DNA of 64,000 nucleotides from Candidatus Kuenenia stuttgartensis (GCA_945904015.1 CAMDPK010000009.1:17848-81847), one strand, 5' to 3'; numbered from the stretch's first letter, positions 1-14,200 are shown. Notes: a model not told the origin generated them from the sequence alone. Numbers and translations are program-made.

Positions 1-1587
1 GTCTTGCAACGCCAGAGAAACCGCACTTCCCTGACTACCGTTAATGGTGTTGTCTGAGAAATTCAGCGAGAAGGAATCCCTACTGACCAGAGTCGGTCTC
101 ACGGCGACGGTGACCGAGACACCTTCGCGACGGTTGGCAGCAGCACCACCGTCGATGATGTTGGCGGTGACGTCTGCCAAGAAACTCGTATCCGGACGAC
201 CCGTAACAACGATCCCCCGGCCGTTATTGGCGGTCAGCGTATTCTGCGTGATTCCGTTGGTATCGTTCGCAGTGCCATCGCCTTGAAAATCCAGGAGCAA
301 CGGGAGACCGCCGTTCCCAACCACAAACGGGCTGGTGGCAGTCGCCAAGACGGAAATGGCAGCGGCAGGATTGTTGGCGGTGCCCGACAAGTTGCTGATC
401 GTGTTGCCTGCAATTCTGGCTCCGGCTGTGGTGACGCCGTAATTGCCGAGGTTGCTGTCAGTGAGACTCAACGCGATGCCATTGGCCGTTACGGCTCCGA
501 TACCGCTCGCACCGCTGCCAGTGATGGTGTTGCCGACAATGCGCAAATTGGTGACGTCTGATCGTTGCGTACCGACAGCATTGGTCGAGGTGGCGTTGAT
601 GCGAATCGCGTCACGAATCGTGTCGGTCACCGCAAATCCAGCAACGTTGAAATTCGGGTTATTTGAAATCGAGACGGTGCTCAATGGAGAGTCGGTGGTG
701 GTTATCGCAACGTTGCGAAGGTTGATGTTTTCTTCGACACGTAGATCGCCCACAGTCGTGCGGTTCAAGGTGTAGGTGATTCCGCGAGCGCTCGGATTCG
801 CTGCCCCATTCTGAATGCGGCTATTGCGGACGCTGGCCTGATCGATCGCCGCATACAGGATCGAATTCACTGACGTGACAACGCTGTAGCCTTCCACCGT
901 CGAATCTGACAATGTCAGCTCGCCAATGTGCGTGGGCTTGCTGACGCTTTCCAGTGTGACGTTGACGCCACTGAAGTTTGTGCTGCCCGATCGGATATTC
1001 GAGTTCTGGATGCTGACATCGACACCCGTCGTGCTGCTCATATTCTTGAGGCCGATGTCCAGGCCGGTCCCTCCCGTGCCGGTAGGAGTCACATTGGTTT
1101 GATCGACGGCCAAAGACTGCAGAGCGACATTGTCCAACGTGATGCTGATGCCTTGTTGATTGGCTCCAGCCGTGATGAACACGTTGTCGATCGAGATGTG
1201 ATTCAACCCCGTCAGATTGCTGAGATTGATACGAATTCCAACGCCAGCTCCGCTGATCACCGTGGATTCAAAATTCGCAGACTGCGAGACTCCGATCACC
1301 AAATCATCGTAGTCGGAGATGCCGTCGTTATTCGGGTCCAGCAAGCTGTTGGTGATGCTGATGCCGGGGGTGCTGGCTGTGCTCGTGAAGACGTTGGTGC
1401 CAGTCACCGGATTGATGTCGATCACGAGCGGCCTGATGGACAACAGCGACCGTTCTTCCAGCACTTCAGCCAACCGGGCATGACGCAGATTCTGCCGACG
1501 GGCATCGGACTGCTTACGGCGAGCGCGGCTCAAGCGATGACGAGTGAACGACTGACGCAAAGCGCGAATCCAAGACGTCAGCAACAT
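1..1587 (-). CDS. LEERxLL-motif (LEPR-XLL type) right-handed beta-helix-like protein, 3' end outside window
   Basis: Reverse-strand reading from an ATG at 1587 stays open to base 1 (529 codons, no stop), so the C terminus is missing. A GGGAGAAG ribosome site lies just upstream. Residues 1-42 are basic (MLLTSWIRAL, then many Arg/Lys), followed by LEERSLLS at 43-50, the planctomycete LEPR-XLL type N-terminal motif. The rest is a repetitive beta-rich chain of short strands with NxI/NTI turns (for example DNVFI, GNTITGSG, GNTISNLSG, DNTINGS), as in parallel beta-helix surface proteins. No catalytic motif is visible. It lies downstream of the giant gene on the same strand, 651 bases away, and the two share the N-terminal layout. 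Cell-surface or exported location is inferred from family knowledge. The exact fold would need structure prediction. Confidence 0.8.
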   Translation of the reverse strand, partial: MLLTSWIRALRQSFTRHRLSRARRKQSDARRQNLRHARLAEVLEERSLLSIRPLVIDINPVTGTNVFTSTASTPGISITNSLLDPNNDGISDYDDLVIGVSQSANFESTVISGAGVGIRINLSNLTGLNHISIDNVFITAGANQQGISITLDNVALQSLAVDQTNVTPTGTGGTGLDIGLKNMSSTTGVDVSIQNSNIRSGSTNFSGVNVTLESVSKPTHIGELTLSDSTVEGYSVVTSVNSILYAAIDQASVRNSRIQNGAANPSARGITYTLNRTTVGDLRVEENINLRNVAITTTDSPLSTVSISNNPNFNVAGFAVTDTIRDAIRINATSTNAVGTQRSDVTNLRIVGNTITGSGASGIGAVTANGIALSLTDSNLGNYGVTTAGARIAGNTISNLSGTANNPAAAISVLATATSPFVVGNGGLPLLLDFQGDGTANDTNGITQNTLTANNGRGIVVTGRPDTSFLADVTANIIDGGAAANRREGVSVTVAVRPTLVSRDSFSLNFSDNTINGSQGSAVSLALQD

Positions 1588-2238
1588 AGAACTTCTCCCG
1601 ATCTCTGGAGGCGTTGGGGCTTATCGTAGCGCGGACGGACTGTCCAGCGTCATCGGTCGGCCACGGGGTGCTTGCGAAGAGTTAGCTCAACAATCTTCAC
1701 CACCCGGCAGAATCGTCACGATCGCTCGTGGTCGACTACTGACTGCCTGGTGGTGGCGTTGGCCCGCACCCACTGACATGCTTGACGATGACGAAACAGA
1801 CCATCCGCGCGCAGGGCGCAGAGTGGCTAATACTGTTTCGTCAAATCGAAAATTGCACTTTTTGACGACTGGCGATTTCGCCACCGAGGAGCGATCTCCG
1901 CGGGTCCGCACCATCCACAACGCATCCTGTCGTTGGTTTCGCTTTTGAGCGTCGTCTCGCTCTTTTGCGAATCGTCAGATCAATGGACGAATCCCGTTTC
2001 GCAGGTTCGACCCGAAAAATCCGACTGACCGGTGTGAGTTCCAATCTTGTTGTGGCCCGCGTGCGCTTCCAATCGGAATTGCGGCATCAAAGTGACGAGC
2101 GACCTGATCGCAGTCAATCCCGCATTTTCTGAGTTTTCGATTTCACGGGAGGTTTGGTCGCTCTTTCGTACCTCGCCGAGCAGCAGTCTACCTCACGGAC
2201 GACTGACTGTGATTCGCCGAGGCACCGTTCCGGCAGAT
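1588..2238. other. 651-base gap between the two LEERxLL genes
   Basis: No open frame here has a convincing start, ribosome site or composition; short reverse-strand frames at 1687-1920 and 1841-2044 are Arg/Ser-rich with no recognisable domain. The gap should hold the 3' end signals of the giant gene and the promoter of the downstream gene. It contains one clear 10-base inverted repeat (listed separately) and looks less GC-rich than the flanking genes. Confidence 0.6.
1790..1842. repeat. 10-base perfect inverted repeat, possible operator or weak hairpin
   Basis: GACGAAACAG at 1790-1799 is matched by CTGTTTCGTC at 1833-1842, with 33 bases between the arms. It sits about 200 bases upstream of the start at 1587. 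No T-run follows on either strand, so a regulator-binding or structural role fits better than termination, but this is inference. Confidence 0.45.
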
Positions 2239-5200
2239 TTAGCTTCTCAGGTCGAGCAACTTATCGAAGAGATCGCCGTAAGTGGTCGAAGGGAAAGTGA
2301 ACGCTGTGTTGATTTCAGCAGACAAGTCGGTCAGCACGTCGAAGCCGGCTTGACCGATCAGAGTGTCCTTCTCGCCGATGGTGATACCACCCACCAGCGT
2401 GTCTTTATCAGCGTCGTACGATTGCGGGTTCAAGGGGTCCGGATCGTAGCCGCCGCTGGTGAAGTCTCCTTCAAACAGCAAGTCAGCACCGGCTCCGCCG
2501 TTGAGGGAGTCCTTGCCAATGCCGCCAATCAGCGTGTCGTTGTTGTTATTACCGCTGATGGTGTCATTTCCGGCTTCACCGTCGATGGCGTCATCTCCGT
2601 CACCACCGCTGATGCTGTCGTCGCCAGCTCCACCGAGGATCGTGTCATTGCCTTTGCCACCACTGATTGTGTCACCCTTGACCTTGCCACTGACGACTGG
2701 AGTGAACTCGTCACCGCCGTCGATTTGGTCGGCACCCGCGCCGCCGGTGAGTTTGTCCTGTCCGGCCAAGCCTCTGATGGTCATGGTTCCGGCAAATGTG
2801 CCACCGTTAATCGTGTCGTTGCCGGATGTGCCGGTCAGTTCGGCAACTTCGATTGTGTTGATGATCAGCTTATCGCTGCCACGGCCCGACATCGTCGTTG
2901 GAGTCATCGACAGGCTGGAGACGCCTGCTTCCACGATCGTGTCAAGGAGGCCGGCTCCACCGTTGAACGTGTCGTCGCCGAGTCCGCCAGTCAGCGAGTC
3001 ATCGCCACCGCCGCCTTCCAGAACGTCGGCATTCGTTCCGCCGATTAACTTGTCGGCACCGTCGCCACCTTGCAGCGTCGTCTTGCCGGTAAAGAGGTGG
3101 GCATCCAACGTGTTTTCGTCGTCGCCGCCGACCAGCTTCGCAGTCTCGATCGCGATCAGATCATCAGTTCCCAGGCTGCTGAGTTGAGTCGGTGATAAGA
3201 ATGTGAAGTCCACATTACCTGACTCGCAGACTTGGTCGATGTCCAAACCGCCATTGAGCTTGTTCGTGCCTCCATTCCCGCTCAGCGTGTCATTCCCCGC
3301 GTCTCCCGACAACGAGTCGTCGCCATCGCCGCCGATCAAAACGTCGTTTCCAGCTCCGCCCTGCAACGTGGCAAACCCTGTGAAATCCTTAGCATTCAGT
3401 GTGTTATTAGAGGCACCGCCGACGAGAAACGCGAAGAAAATACTATTCAGAGTATCCAATCCCAGCCCGGACAAGCTCGAGTCCGTGAGCACAAAGTTGA
3501 CGTTGCCAGTTTCCTTGAGCGTGTCGGTGCCACCACCACCACCGTTGATCTCGTCGTCGCCATCGCCACCGGTCAGCACGTCGCCATTTCCGCTGCCGGT
3601 CAGGATATCGTCGCCTCCGGCACCGTTGATCGTCGCTTTACCGCCAAAGCCCGTCGCGTCGATCTCGTTGCCGCTCGATCCACCGGTCAACACCGCTAAT
3701 TGGAAGTTGCTGACGACAGAATCGGTCACGGATCCAACAGTGAGGCTGGTGTTGTTGAGTGCCATATTCTCGTTGGCCGTTTCGACCAACGTGTTGAGCT
3801 CTAAAGCGCCTGAGCCACCGTCCATGTCGTCGCTGCCGAGTGAGCCGGTCAGCGCGTCGTTGCCCGCTTCGCCGCGAAGGACATCGTCACCGCTCCCGCC
3901 GATGAGCGTGTCATTACCGGCGTCTCCCAGCAATTCCAGGTCACGACCGAAGGCGGTCGTCGCTTTCAACAAATCGTTGCCGGTGCCCCCCTGCACTGTC
4001 ACGGCCGGGCCGCTGCTCGGATCCTCAATCGAATTGAAGGTGACGCTGTTGTTGCCATTGCCAACATCGATCGAGAGACCCAACAGAGTCGGAAAGAACA
4101 CGGTGGGCGACGTGCTAGATGAAAACTTGCTGACGTGATTGGTCAGAACCCCGTCATCCGAGACGGTGACGACGTCAGATGCAGAATCGAAAACGAATTT
4201 CAACTCTGTCGCAATGACGCTGGCCTCGAACCTGATCGTTTCCACGTCGAGCAGTTCAATCGGCCCAAAAACGGAACTCGGATCGGTGATCGACGCGGAG
4301 TTCGCCGAACTGAATTCCGTTTCGAGTTGATCGAATGCGTTGGCGTTGTTGGCGTTCACAAACTTAATCGTGTCGTTCAGACTGTCCCCATCAAACACCA
4401 AGCCGCCAGCGGGTACGAAATCGCCGCCCGAATAATCCAGCGTCAAAACGTCTGTGAAATTCGAGCGTCCGGTGACGTAAATATCGGACACAAAGTTCGG
4501 ATCCTGGGCCAGCATGACGTCCTGTCCCGTGCTGGAGTTGCGAACGTGCAACTTGTCGCCGATCCGCACGAGGGTCAGCCCGGCCGTGCCGACCCAATTT
4601 TCAGGTTCGATCGCCAGCGATTCGAAGTCGTCCTCCAAGCTGACCACAATCGTTGCTGTCTTGGAGAGTCCGGTCGGCGCAACCAGGCTGTTGTCGGCAA
4701 CCTTGACCATCAGCGTGAAGGTTGGCTTCGTTTCAAAGTCCAACGCCGCAGAATTGGCGACTCGCAGGACTCCGTCGCTATCGACGGAAAATGCGTCGTC
4801 GGTATTGCCCGACAGGATGCTGAATGACAGCAGATTCGTAGGCGTATCAATGTCTTTGAAATCAAGTGTCAGAACTTCGGTCCCATCTTCTGAATTCTCA
4901 AGGATGGATGACGTGTCGTCGGCGAGTGTCGGTGCGTCATTGACCGGGTTGATCGTGACTTTGAACGTTCGCTCAAAGAAAGCTACATCCCCATCGATCG
5001 AAGTATCGTCGGTGACTCGGACGGTGATATTCACTTCGCCAAAGGCGTGAGCAATCGGAACAAGCTCGAACGATGCTGTCACAGTGTCTTGATCGATTGT
5101 GATTGGCCCAAGGCTGGGAATGATCAATTCATTGTCACTGGTGACTTCGATCGACACGTCTTGCGACGATTCGGTTCCCCCTGGCCCCTCTGAGATTCCG

Positions 5201-8200
5201 GCCAGTGAAATCAAAATCGGAATCTCAATCGGTTTTTCGTCCCTGATGACATCAGAGATCGGATCGAGAGTCGGCGGATCGTTGGTGGCGATGCTCGCGA
5301 CTTGGTAATTGAACGTCTTGGTGACGGATGTCCCATCGGCGTCCGTGATTACCACGGTGATGAGAGTCGTCCCGGACACTAACGAAGGCGGCAAGACACT
5401 ATCAAATTTCAGGACAGCGGTCTGGAGCGCGAGACTGGGAGGAGTCAACGGGTCTTGTGTGAAATCAACTGGGATCACCGTGTCGGTGAGGAACGCTGAA
5501 CTGTCGTCATTCGCCGCGGTGGCGGTGATCGACAAGATCTGGGAATTCAAGTCGCCGTCACTAATGCCACTCAGCGTCACATTCTTATCAACAGAGACTC
5601 CCTCGATGAAAACGAAGTCGGAGGGCGGGTCCAGTTTCGGAGCGTCAGAAACGTTGTTGACGTTGACCAGGAAGTCGCGGACGAACACCGCGTTATCAAA
5701 CGACGTCCCTTGAAACACAACTTCGCCGCGTGTGTGAGCGACACCTGACGGACGAGCGGCCACCGTCAGAATGTTCCCGGCAACGCCCGTGACCGTCATC
5801 ACTTCGTTGCCAATCTTGATGGAGAAACTCGGCGAGGCGCTCGTTGGGAAGCCAGCGGCATTGGTCAGCGTGACCGTAGTCACGGTGTCGTCGATGTCCG
5901 TTGCCAGGAATCCGGACGTCCCGAGCACACCGTCTGGGCCAGAGTCCTCGACGGCCACGCGAATCGTTGCTGAGCCAAACAAATCCCCCCTGGGCGTGTA
6001 CCGCAGAGTCCCGTTCGGATTCGCCGACGAGTAATCCACCGCCACATTGGAAATCAGTGCTGACCCGACGAAGTCCACTGTGGTTCCAGCGGTGGGTGTG
6101 CCAGCGACGGTTCCGTTGGCACGACGCAGCACCGTGAACGTGTTGAACGCCACGACCGGACTGGCGGTCGCAACAGCATGGCTTTGCTCCAAAGTTCCGT
6201 CTTGCGCACGATCCACTGTCAAGACGTTGCCGGTCTTGCCAGTCACCAACATGACTTCCGAATCGATTCTGATCTTGTAAGGGGATGTCAGCGTCGCGTT
6301 TGGGAAAGCGGCGGCATTGGTCAGCGTGACCGTGAGGGCTCCCAACGGTACGGCCGCGAACAGGGAATTGGTCGGCGTGCCCGTGACCGTCATTTGTTCC
6401 GCACCGACCTGAATCGTGAAATTCGGCGTGGCGCTTTTCGGAAACGCCGTGACGTCGTCCAAGGTGATCGTGTTCACGAGCTTCGAGGTCACATCGTTCG
6501 CAAGCGTCCCTCCCAAGAAAATCGGTCCCAGAGAATCCGACAAGACCAACGGCGTGACTTTCAGCTTCTGTGACTCCAGCGATCCCGCCGTGATGCCTGT
6601 CAGCGGAACGGAGTTCTCACCGGAATCTTCCAGAACCAGTTTGGTCACTGCGGCACCGACGGCATGCGCGGCGGCCGTGGTTCCGTTGGCCTTTCGCTGC
6701 ACCGTAAACGTTTTCCCCGAAACCGCCGTGACGGTCATTTGTTCGTTGTCGATTTGAATCGTGAAATTAGGCGTGCCGCTCGTTGGAAACGCCGCAGGGT
6801 TGGCCACGGTGATCGTGTTGATGGTCGGCGAGACGACCGCGCTGACCGCAGAGGCCAGCGTTCCTGTGGGCAAAACGAAAGTCACTGCAGCATCGATGGC
6901 GTGTGTAGCGGCCACCGTTCCGTTGGCTTTTCGAACCACCGTGAATGTTTTGCTCGGACCCGTACCCGAAACCTCCGTGACGGTCATTTGTTCGTAGTCG
7001 ACTTGAATCGTGAAATTGGGGGTGGCACTCGCTGGAAACGCCGAGGCGTCGGTCAGAGTGATCGTGGTCGCAGTCGGCAACGTCACTGCGACATCCAGCT
7101 TGTTGGCTGGCAAAGCGATGGTCACAACGGCACCGGCAGCGTGCGTCGCTGCGGTGGTCCCATTGGCATGACGCAACACCGTGAAGATGTTGCCAGAAAT
7201 CGCCGTGACGGTCATTTGTTCGTTGTCGACTTGAATTGTGAAATTTGGCGTGCCGCTCGCTGGAAACGCCGCGGCATCGGCCACGGTGATCGTGGTCACG
7301 GTGGGCGAGATGACGGCACTGGCAAGCGTGCTGTTGGGCAACGCCAGCGGATTGAGCGTTGGCAGATCATTCACCGCGGTGACGTTGACAACGATCGTCT
7401 TCGTTGTGGTCGCGTTGTCGGACAACGTGGCGGGATTTTTGTCCAAGCCGCCGTCCATGATTTTGACCGTCAGAGTCGCGGTCCCCGATTTGTTCGCAAC
7501 CAGCGAGAAATTGAGCGTCGCATTGCTGTTCGGTGCCGTGTAGGAGACCGTGGGATTCGGGATCAACGTCGTGTTGTTGCTGGTCGCCGAAATCACCAAG
7601 TATTTCGAGAGATTCAACGGATCGGACGGCTCGAACGGCCCCGCGTCGATGCCATCCAGGTTGATCGTCTGCGCCAGAGCATCTTCGAGGATCGCCGGCA
7701 ACGTGATCTGCGACACGAGCGTGACCGGAATGCCGTTGATCGTCGTGATGGTCGGATTGTCGTTGACCGGGTTCACAGTCACGTTGAACATGCGCGAGTT
7801 CGCGAGATTGTCCGCCGCACTGTTCGGTGCTGTTATGGTGGTGCCCACTAGTTGATCTTGCAAAGTACCGTTGACTTGGCGGATCACTGTGAAGGTGGTT
7901 CCAGAGGTCTCGATAACCGTCATCCGTTCTTCGCCGATGAGGATGTCGAAATCATCGGCGCTGTTGCCTGCGGACGAGGTCGGGAAGCGCGAGGCATACG
8001 TCACGAAAACGAGGGTGTCTCCGGACGCTGCGGTCAGGGACGCGGCCAGTTTGTCGATCCCCAAAATCTGGTCCGGGCCACTGTCAGTGACGGTGACCGT
8101 CACTGATGCCGTTCCAAATCGATTTGCGCCCGGCACAAACGTGAGCGTGCCGGTTGTCGGCGGCGTTAGCCCGCCGCTGGGCTGATCGTTGGCGGTATTG

Positions 8201-11200
8201 TAGTTCAGCGTCAGGTTCGAGATCAAAATTGCCGTGACGTTGATGGAACCAGTCGATCCATCATGCTCGCCGGCGGTGGTTCCGTTGATTCCACGAATGA
8301 CCGTGAGTTCGTTACCCGTGATGTCCGTGACTTGCATCTGTTCCTGTTCGACCTGAATCGTAAACGGCTTGGCGGGCAATGTGATCGGATTGACGAGCGT
8401 CAATGTCGTATCAGTTCTCAACAGCTTCGAAGTCAATGTGCCGAGAACCCCCTGTCCACTCACGGTATCCGCTGTGGCAACCGTCACCAGCAAATCTTGA
8501 GTGTTCGCGTCATTATCCGTGATGCCGGACAAGCTGAACGCAGGCAGCACTAATGCGGCCAGGTTGTGAGTTGTCTTCGTCGTGTTGCCGAAACCTCGAG
8601 TGACCGTCAACGTGTTTCCCGATATGGCCGTAACCCGCAGTTGTTCGGAATCGACCTGGACGGTGAACGGCACTACTTTCGGAAACACACTGCCGTTGAC
8701 GACCGAAATCGTTGTCTGGATGTTCGTGATATTGGCCGCGAGAGAACTCGATCCGTCTTCGTTGATGATCAAATTGGGAATGGAATTGATCGTCGGCACA
8801 TCGCCGATCGGGGCGACGGTGACTAGCAACGTTTGGAAAAACGTCTCATCGATCTCCAGAGGAAGCTTGAAGTCGTTGTCCGCTCCGCCATCGAAGACCG
8901 TGACGGTGATGTCCGCTGTCCCGGACATATTGGCCGTGGGGGTAAACCGAATGGATCCCGCCGTATTGCCGTCCGTGTAGACCACAGTGATCGGACCCGT
9001 CAAAGCGGGATTGGTAGAGACCGCTTCGATTCGCAAATGCTGACGTGCTCCGGCCCCTTCGCCGTCGGTGATGCCGCTCAGCGAGATGATCTGTTGGCCG
9101 GAACCTTCTGGAATCGTCAGCGTGCCGGCAGTGGTCTGATTGATCACATTCAAGGTCGGCGGATCGTTGACCGGCTTCACCTGGACCACGATGTCGCGCG
9201 TGATGGTCAAATTGTCGAAGGACTTCGGATGCACCACCGTGTCTTGCGCGACGTGTGCAGTCGCTGTGGTGCCGTCGATTCCGCGCACCACTGTCAGGTT
9301 GGTGGCCGTAATGGCCGTGACCCGCAGAATCTCGCTGCCGATGCGAATCTTGAACGGCAGCACGACACGATCATTGGGGTTGTGAGCCGCTGCGGTGGTT
9401 CCGTCTTCTCCGCGAATGACCGTGAACGTGTTCATGTTCACGCCGGTGACCGTCATCACTTCGTTGTTGATCTGAATCTTAAACGTGTTGGTCAGCGACG
9501 GGCTCGACGGAAAAGCAACCACGCTGCTGAGCGTGACCGTGGTTGCCGTCCGAGAGACTGGCAACATCAGTTTGTCGGTGGGAATCGCGGTATAGATGGA
9601 AGTATCGGCCACGGAAATCAATGTGGCGGTGGCCGTCGCATCCGCGCTCAAGACACCGGCAGTTCCCAATTGGAGGTCCGGCCCGCCGTCGGTCAACGTC
9701 AAATGAAACACGTCCGAACCCGAAAGCTGAGCGGTCGGTTTGTAATTCAACGGGGCCGAGTTGGCGGCAATCGCACCGACATTCAGGATGCCCGTTGGCG
9801 AGACGAACAATCCCGTGTTGGTGTTCGACACCGTGAGGTTCAACGGCTGAGCTTCAGCGCCTCCCGCGGTGACTTGCGTCAGCGTCAGAAAATCTAAGAG
9901 GGCGTCTTCCTGAAGTGTGATCGACGACGGAGTCGCTCCGAGTGTCGGAACTTCCGAGACATCGAATCGGAACGTGATGCGTCGCTTGCCGTTGTCCGCA
10001 GTCGTGTTCAAGTTACCATCCACGCCGGCATCTTCGACCGTCACTTCGATCAACGCCGAGCCGGTTTGCCCGGGAATCGGAGCCAACTTCATGGTGCCAG
10101 TGGTCGCCCCATTGCTGTAGACGATGGACGGATCCGGCAGCAGTAGCAGATTGCTGCTGATGGCGGTGACCTTCAAGTCTTGGCTTTCACCGCCACCGGC
10201 GGAGATTCCCGTCAAGCCCAGGGTGATGGGGCTGGAATTCTTTGGGATCGACAGGTCAGGGAAGGGATTGATGGTTGGCAAATCATTAGTGGGCCTCACC
10301 GTGATGTGAAAAACTTTCACGGTGACGCCATTGTCACCCAGTGTCGAAAGCTTCCGATCAAATCCGGAATCGATCACCGTAACGGTGACGTTTGCTTCTC
10401 CGAAACGGTTGGGATTGTTGGTGATCGCCAACGCGGCGGATGAATTGGGCGACGTGTAATTCACGACGGGATTGGGCACCACGTCTGGATTGTCGCTGAC
10501 CGCGAGAACCGTGAGATCCTGAACTTCACCGTCAAAGCGTCGGCCTAAATCGGGATCCACCACGGCGGTAGCCGGTGTGAGCCCAAAATCGATCAATCCC
10601 AAACCCGGCGACGGCACGCTGTTGGACGTCATCGGGAGAATGTCCAGCCCTGCATAGACTCCGGCGAACTCGACCGTCACGGGCACCCCTGGCAAGTCGC
10701 CGCCCGTGGATTTCACATCAGCGGCGGTGATCGACTGAAGGCCGATCAGAGCGTCGTTGACACTCAAGGCCCCTGAAATCAACTCAAAAATCGGCGCGGT
10801 CGGACGGCGTCCAACGATGGTCAATGCGTTCGGATTTAGAATTCGTTGGTCGCCTTTCTCCAGCTCGAAGATTTGAATTTGAGGGCGGTTTACCCCAGTC
10901 CCCAGATTGTTCGCGCCAACCGCGAGCGGCGGGTGATCGAAGTCGGGTCGATCCACAAATTCGACCATCCAACTCGATTGCGAAAAGACCGTGACGATGA
11001 CGTCAACCAAGTACGGCGGACGGTTATTCGCGGTGTTTGGCCCAATCACAGTCTCGAGCGCAGCTTCGATCGCGTCTCTGGTAGTCACTCCGCTTGGATC
11101 GAGTCCGTCGTAAGGAATGTTTACCGTGGTATAGGGGCCATTCAATCCCGATAAAGGAGGTTGATTGCCCTGCGTGTATGTCAGTTGAAATGTCGGGTTC

Positions 11201-14200
11201 GCGCCGCTTGGGGTTCCAAAAATGGAGATAAGCTGTCGCTCATTGTTGAGCAGCCCCGTGCTGGACGGCAGTCCCGGAATGAAGCCCGGGCCCGGTAGAT
11301 TAAAAGGATTGCTGTTCACGCTAATGGGGGGCACATCGGTGTTGGCATATTGTCCGGTGAATTCCACAGTGACAGGTGAACCCGGCAATGGTCCACCTCG
11401 CACAATCACGTCACCCGGTTGGATATTCTGCAGACTCTCCAAGGCGGTTTGGATTGCGGTTGCGGTTGCGGGTAAATCCACCACAGCGGACAGCGACGTG
11501 ACTCCATTAAATGACAACAAGAATTGTCCGCTGCCGCTGAAATTCGAGCCGTTGAGTTGAAGCGTTTGAATTTCGTTCGCACTGAGGCTTGTACGATCGA
11601 CCGTCAGATCGTCGAGGTTCTTGCGGCCCAACTGATTGACGAACTCAATCGTGACTGACTGCGTCAAGCTGATGGGTCCGCCTAAGACTTGGATGTTCGA
11701 GGTATTGCCCACCAAGGGCAGTCCGCCCAAGGCACCCTGAATCTGGCCCGCCGTGGCGTTATAAGTGATCGGCGCGGTGATTTGCAGACGTGAAATCTGG
11801 GCTTGATCTTGATGAGCGGTGATCGCCGTCCCATGAATGCCGCGTGTCACCATGAACGAGTTGTTGGTCGAGACATAGGTCACTCGCATGTCTTCGTTAT
11901 CAATTCGCACGTCGAACGACTTGAGATTGGCTGAAAGAGGCGGAAACATTGCCGCATCCGCCACATTGATCACCGAGTCAATCTGAGTCACCGTCGGAAA
12001 CGTCGCAGTCAATCCATTGCCATGAGAGGCAAGCAAAGTTCCGTTCACACCCCGGACGACCGTCAATTGATTGCCGGAAACATCAATGACACGCATTTCC
12101 TCGTTATCCACGCGGATCATGAACGTGCTGACGACCGGGGCTGCGGCGCTGTGTGGAACAGCCGTGGCTGCGTCGCGCACGACAGTCAATGTGGTCGTGG
12201 TCGTGTCCGTGGGCATGTCGTAGCTGGAGACGGCATCCGTCACCACCATCACTTCGTCGCCGATCTGAATCGTGAATGGAACGGTGAGCAACGAAAATGG
12301 CGAGGGATTGTTGCCAGCCGTAACAGTCAGTGTGATGACGGAATCGGAGGGGATCACTGACACCCCCAAAGTGTCTGCGAGAATCGTCGGTAAATTGCTG
12401 ACATCTAAGACCGGAAAAATGCTGGTATTTGAGGCATTGAACGGCACAGAGAAGGACACCTGATTATCGACGTCCCCGGTAAGCCGAGTGGGTGTGAGTG
12501 CCGCCAGCCCCGACGGGTCATTCACTGAGGTTGTCCGGAGTTCAATGACACTTGCGAAATCGGGGTGTGCGGTGGCCACAGTCCCGTGATAGCCACGCTG
12601 GACAGTGAGCGTCTTGTGATTGGGATTTCCCGTGACGGGAGTCGCAATCACGTCGGTGACGAGCATCTCCTCAGCGATCAGCAGACCCACATCGACAGAA
12701 CTGGGATGCACGGCAGGCAAAGTCCCATTGAAACCGCGAGTGATGACCGTGAGCGTGCCTCCCCCCGCATCCGTCACGAGTATCTGTTCCTGTTCGATTT
12801 GAATCGTGAAATTGCCCAAGGGAAGAGTGGGGGGAGGGTTCGTCAGCGTCAGCGCTGGATCGCCGGGGTTCAGGGTTGATGTCAGTGTGCCAATGAGGCT
12901 CGACCCGACAGAAATCACATACGGCGCGGCCTGCGGGAAGCCGATCGTGTCATCCACGTTGAAGGTGGTTTGTGAATCGTTGATCGCATCTTCCAGACTC
13001 GTCACAGCCCCAATGTTGTTGGCCAGAATCAGTGTGAAGCTGCCGGCGTTCGCGTCCGCCGACAAAAACAACGTCTCATTGCGGCTGAGCGACGCCGGCG
13101 CGTCGTACGGAATCAGGTCGGTCGTGTACGACTGGGTGCCGTTGTCAAACGTCAGCGTGAAGGAGCCGTCGTTGACCGGAGATGCCCCCACGGGGACCAG
13201 GCTGACCAGTTGCTGCTCATTGCCGATTGGAGACGAGCCGCCACCAGGTGTGATGCCCGTCAAGGTGATCGACGGGAAGACGATCGCGCCCAGGCTATGG
13301 GCCGCGACCACCGTACCGCCGATTCCGCGAGTCACGGTGAAGAGATTGGGATTTACGGTGTCGATCGCCGTCACGAGCATCTGTTCCGAATCGACCATCA
13401 CGGTGAATGGCACGGCCGTGGGAAACAAACTCGCGTCCGTCAAAGTGATCGTCGTCTGCAACGTCGGCTGAATGCCCGTGACGATCGCCGCAAGCGGACT
13501 GGCAGCGTCCTCATTGATCGTGATATCCACAATATTGTCAACGGTCGGCGGATCATTGACCGGGATGATCGTGACTCGGAATGTTTCAGTACGCGTGAAA
13601 TTGTCGAGGGTGTCATCGAAATTTGTGACCGTGACATCGCCAGTTAGTGGGTCGTACGACTTGCCCACCTTGTTGTCGACACCGCCGTCCTCGACGGTGA
13701 CTGTGATCACCGCCTCGTTGTCTCCCAAGTTAGTGATGGCAATGGGAGCTCCCTTGACGGGAGAAAATTGCAAGGTTCCGATCTTGTCCATGGCGGCGGT
13801 GTCGTATTGGACGATCGGCAAACCGGTCAGGAAATAGTTCGTGGAATCGGCATAGATCAACCGTTGTTGTCCGCCATTGAAAGGATCATCGGCTCCGCCA
13901 CCCGCGCTGATGCCGGCGAGCGGAATGGAAACCGACGGTGTGTCTTCCTGAATCGAAATGTTGGGGATGGGGTCCAGGACTGGCTTGTCGTTGAGCCAAA
14001 TCGGAACATCCAGACTGTTGAAGCCGTCAGTGATCGTGATCGTGGTTTCCCCGAACAGAGCGGGGCCGGGAGCAAATCGGACATAGGCCAAGGAAAAGCC
14101 AAAGAGACTGCCGGTGCCGAATTCCTGAGACACATCCAGGAAGGTTCCATTCGCGTTCTGTAAATTTTGAGCGATGCTGGTGTCGTTGGTAAACGCGAAC

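Noticed and set aside
928..1629. Plus-strand open frame of 233 codons opposite the partial LEERxLL gene
   Set aside because: No ribosome site or domain; the minus strand gives a continuous beta-helix-like protein with LEERSLLS.
2239..4100. CRISPR-like regular spacing in the RTX region
   Set aside because: Repeats are of calcium-binding nonapeptides in frame, with no fixed-length spacers.
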